A stretch of DNA of 64,000 nucleotides from the NCBI GenBank assembly GCA_023382655.1, contig JAHDWK010000016.1, forward strand, positions 1 to 64,000, read 5' to 3'. This DNA is from Anaerolineae bacterium. Lineage in GTDB: Bacteria; Chloroflexota; Anaerolineae; Promineifilales; Promineifilaceae. The position numbers and the translations under genes are program-made. Position 1 is the stretch's first letter; each line of letters starts with the position of its first letter. Below the pieces are notes generated by a model. The model was not told where the DNA came from, did not search any database, and worked only from the letters and a program-made list of their open reading frames with translations. This document shows, piece by piece, positions 63,001-64,000 of this stretch.

Positions 63001-64000
63001 TGCTCACCTTTGACCTGGATCAAAATGAACAGCCGATCTGGTCAGAAATTGTGGCCCAGTGGTCGCGTACCAATGCAATCCAGGCGCCCTTGCACACTCG
63101 CTTTTACCTGCCAGATTTTCCCTTGTCCAGATTGTGGTTGGCTGACGCCGAGAATCCACTTTTCATTAGTGATATTGAAGTGGATGACCGGGTAGACCCC
63201 ATGGCCAAAACATTGTACAAGCAGGGTGGAGCCATCGCTACCGTGATTATGCCATTGGTTGTTGTCGGCCGTTGGGTGGGGTTGGTGATTGTAAGTTGGA
63301 ACACGCAACAGGAATTTGCCCCACAACAAAGACGTATCTACCGGGCCATTATGGGGCAGTTAGCCACGGTGGTAGACCGTACCCGCCAGTTTGAACGCAG
63401 CGAACTGCTCTCATCCATCGTTGAAAATCACCCGGATCTCATTGGCGTGGGTACGTTGGAGGGTAAAGCGCTCTATGTGAATCCCTCTGGCCTTAAGTTG
63501 ATGGGGTATGCTCCCGACTATGATGTAACGCAAATTGACGCCATCACCGCTTTTTCGCCTGAAGATGCCCAAAAACTGTTGGAGGATGGTATTCCGGCGG
63601 CTATGACCAGTGGTGGTTGGGCGGCAGAAGCCAACCTGATAACGGCCGATGGCGTCATTATTCCCGTCGAGCAGACCATTGGTATCAATTACGATGTGGA
63701 CGGTCATGCCACCAGTTTTAGCATGACCATGCGCGATATTTCCGAGCGCAAGGCAGCCGAGGAAGCAATTCGCACCAGCGAGCAAGTAGCCCGCGGCTTC
63801 CAGGAAAAGTTGGCTATTTTACAGGAGATAACCACGGAACTGGCCCGACTGGAGACATTGCATGACGTACTCCGACAGGCGATTGAAATGGGGCGCACCC
63901 GGCTGGGATTTGACCGGCTGGGCATCTGGACGTTTGATGAAGATATGATGATGATGCGGGGCACGTTTGGCACTGATAGCCATGGCAATCTGATAGATGA
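60084..64000 (+). CDS. Membrane-anchored Cache-HAMP-GAF-PAS sensor protein 5 (truncated by window end)
   Basis: The open frame runs from ATG 60084 past the window edge, more than 1300 codons. It starts MTRLNQQPVNEASAEAKRAN and has six membrane helices (about 25-185), one at about 195-218, and a Cache-like domain (about 220-500, with RDEEWWQVAYNNGEGAIYV). HAMP (TGPVNRLTDTAVLIAAGDL) and GAF (about 620-765, NPLLPDTRAEVAIPIALGD) follow. Two more GAF-type domains and a PAS domain (about 1110-1240, SSIVENHPDLIGVGTLEG) precede the start of another GAF. Output domain, if any, lies beyond the window. Confidence 0.85.
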   Translation, partial: MTRLNQQPVNEASAEAKRANRAYRLLLGMATAIALAAGIIFFRQLFDGDDDYSDLIEPGLGILAAIFIYAGAVLAKRDRVTAAIILVAVILFGFDLFLITRLTDIVLPLTITFTFLIVLIASQTLPPRTVPWGVVITFLIGAGLIILDLFWPGERSGISGADLRVVYITAVILFGLTFAVTIRQFPIYSLRTKLMSAAVTLVIITVILTTVVVNGITRRNFTAQLNEQFHTISNSQASAVSELLGREVNVLQAFSLDSGLISLIRTNNREYTGTEEQIAATIDQLNLQWLTTPEGGGIINRFSNNATSSILRNYQYNFPQNADILVTNRYGALAGVTSPIDKFDQRDEEWWQVAYNNGEGAIYVGLPERNPTTGVVGIPIAMPIYSGVEFVGVLRTTLTLTQLRELLAETGDLGETVHSDMLFGDLTLHDDDEHEAGDIHLAPIDIDPAVLAALRDSQTPNVVSQVEGVTSLVHEAPISTFGRIPAIDALGWSILVHQPEQDALVSVAAQERVSIVLALTAVAMGSLLAAYFARLFTGPVNRLTDTAVLIAAGDLNRQAPIETQDEIGVLAQAFNNMTTQLRTFIGTLESRVADRTQALATSTEVSRRLSTILDLDELVTEVVNQTRDAFHYYHAQIYLFDAAKLHLLMAGGTGQAGQQMLAAGHKLRINQGVVGRAAATNQVVLIPDVAQDDQWLPNPLLPDTRAEVAIPIALGDEVLGVLDVQHNVTQGLNEESVALLQSIANQVAVAIQNAQQVEQTNIQYDMASELTQAGQPEQILEAVSNYGRRLGATSAQLLFFENDEAGQPEWAVVQASWHTGDGGIPKGARYYLPDFGFTPLWLSSPERPLLIDDTTTHDAISPELRRLHTQIKILATAVLPLYAQSRWAGLIIFNWNTPHSFTSRDERIFTNLAQQTFSVAEAVQATQRIQAALHEAEQLYQVSQRLSQATNLEESLIAATQTAIDGGAAGTTLLTFDLDQNEQPIWSEIVAQWSRTNAIQAPLHTRFYLPDFPLSRLWLADAENPLFISDIEVDDRVDPMAKTLYKQGGAIATVIMPLVVVGRWVGLVIVSWNTQQEFAPQQRRIYRAIMGQLATVVDRTRQFERSELLSSIVENHPDLIGVGTLEGKALYVNPSGLKLMGYAPDYDVTQIDAITAFSPEDAQKLLEDGIPAAMTSGGWAAEANLITADGVIIPVEQTIGINYDVDGHATSFSMTMRDISERKAAEEAIRTSEQVARGFQEKLAILQEITTELARLETLHDVLRQAIEMGRTRLGFDRLGIWTFDEDMMMMRGTFGTDSHGNLID

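Overview
The window looks like a chromosome segment from a filamentous, soil or activated-sludge type Chloroflexota (Anaerolineae or relatives). This rests on several features: a GC-rich coding style, large multi-GAF membrane sensors, a heme gene cluster, a Rieske/cytochrome b/cytochrome c operon with a long cytochrome b tail, a FG-GAP surface protein ending in a YLP-type tail, and a diterpene cyclase pair of the kind known from Herpetosiphon and Mycobacterium. The lineage is an inference from protein character; no rRNA gene is present. No prophage, insertion sequence or CRISPR array is visible. LAYOUT. 1-4.3 kb: an OsmC-like protein, a flavin monooxygenase, and an ECF41-type sigma factor co-transcribed with an amine-oxidase-fold flavoprotein. 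4.4-9.0 kb: a Bax-inhibitor-like membrane protein followed by a patch that differs from its surroundings. The patch holds short DUF1905, PIN-like and DUF1801 genes, direct repeats and a 123-bp attC-like hairpin, so it resembles integron cassettes without an integrase. 9.2-17 kb: lipoprotein, hydrolase, rocD, a seven-repeat FG-GAP protein, uppP, tgt, thrB. 17.2-31.4 kb: an almost uninterrupted minus-strand heme cluster (radical SAM, PPO paralogue, HTH regulator, hemA, hemC, hemD, hemB, HemQ/ChdC, hemE, hemH, second PPO paralogue, hemL). It covers glutamyl-tRNA to heme b by the coproporphyrin-dependent route and also carries a radical-SAM protein resembling the anaerobic heme synthase. 31.6-35.5 kb: DUF4058, F420-type oxidoreductase and SnoaL-fold genes, a glycosyltransferase, dcd and tRNA-Val. 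35.7-39.1 kb: quinol:cytochrome c reductase operon. 39.2-45.3 kb: a degenerate UvrD-like protein, a 21-bp tandem repeat, pheA, and a GT-C membrane glycosyltransferase. 45.3-49.8 kb: a candidate structured RNA, a class II diterpene cyclase, a secreted protein of unknown function, and a relative of tuberculosinol/kolavelool synthase. 49.8-64 kb: five consecutive membrane-anchored GAF sensor genes, the last cut by the window edge. GENOME-WIDE STYLE. Three layers of repetition run through the window. The palindrome ACGGCCGT occurs about 120 times by hand count, is mostly inside genes, and is absent from the cassette-like patch. Gene 3' ends carry arrays of 7-8-base words followed by their reverse complement; these hairpins often supply the stop codon of the preceding gene. 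Some of the same repeat families also lie in frame inside heme genes. HOW THE GENES FIT TOGETHER. The heme cluster would supply cofactor to the cytochrome bc operon nearby. The presence of both ChdC and an AhbD-like protein suggests heme synthesis with and without oxygen. The diterpene pair is the most likely source of a specialised lipid product. The function of the GAF sensor array cannot be read from the window because no output domain appears in its four complete members.
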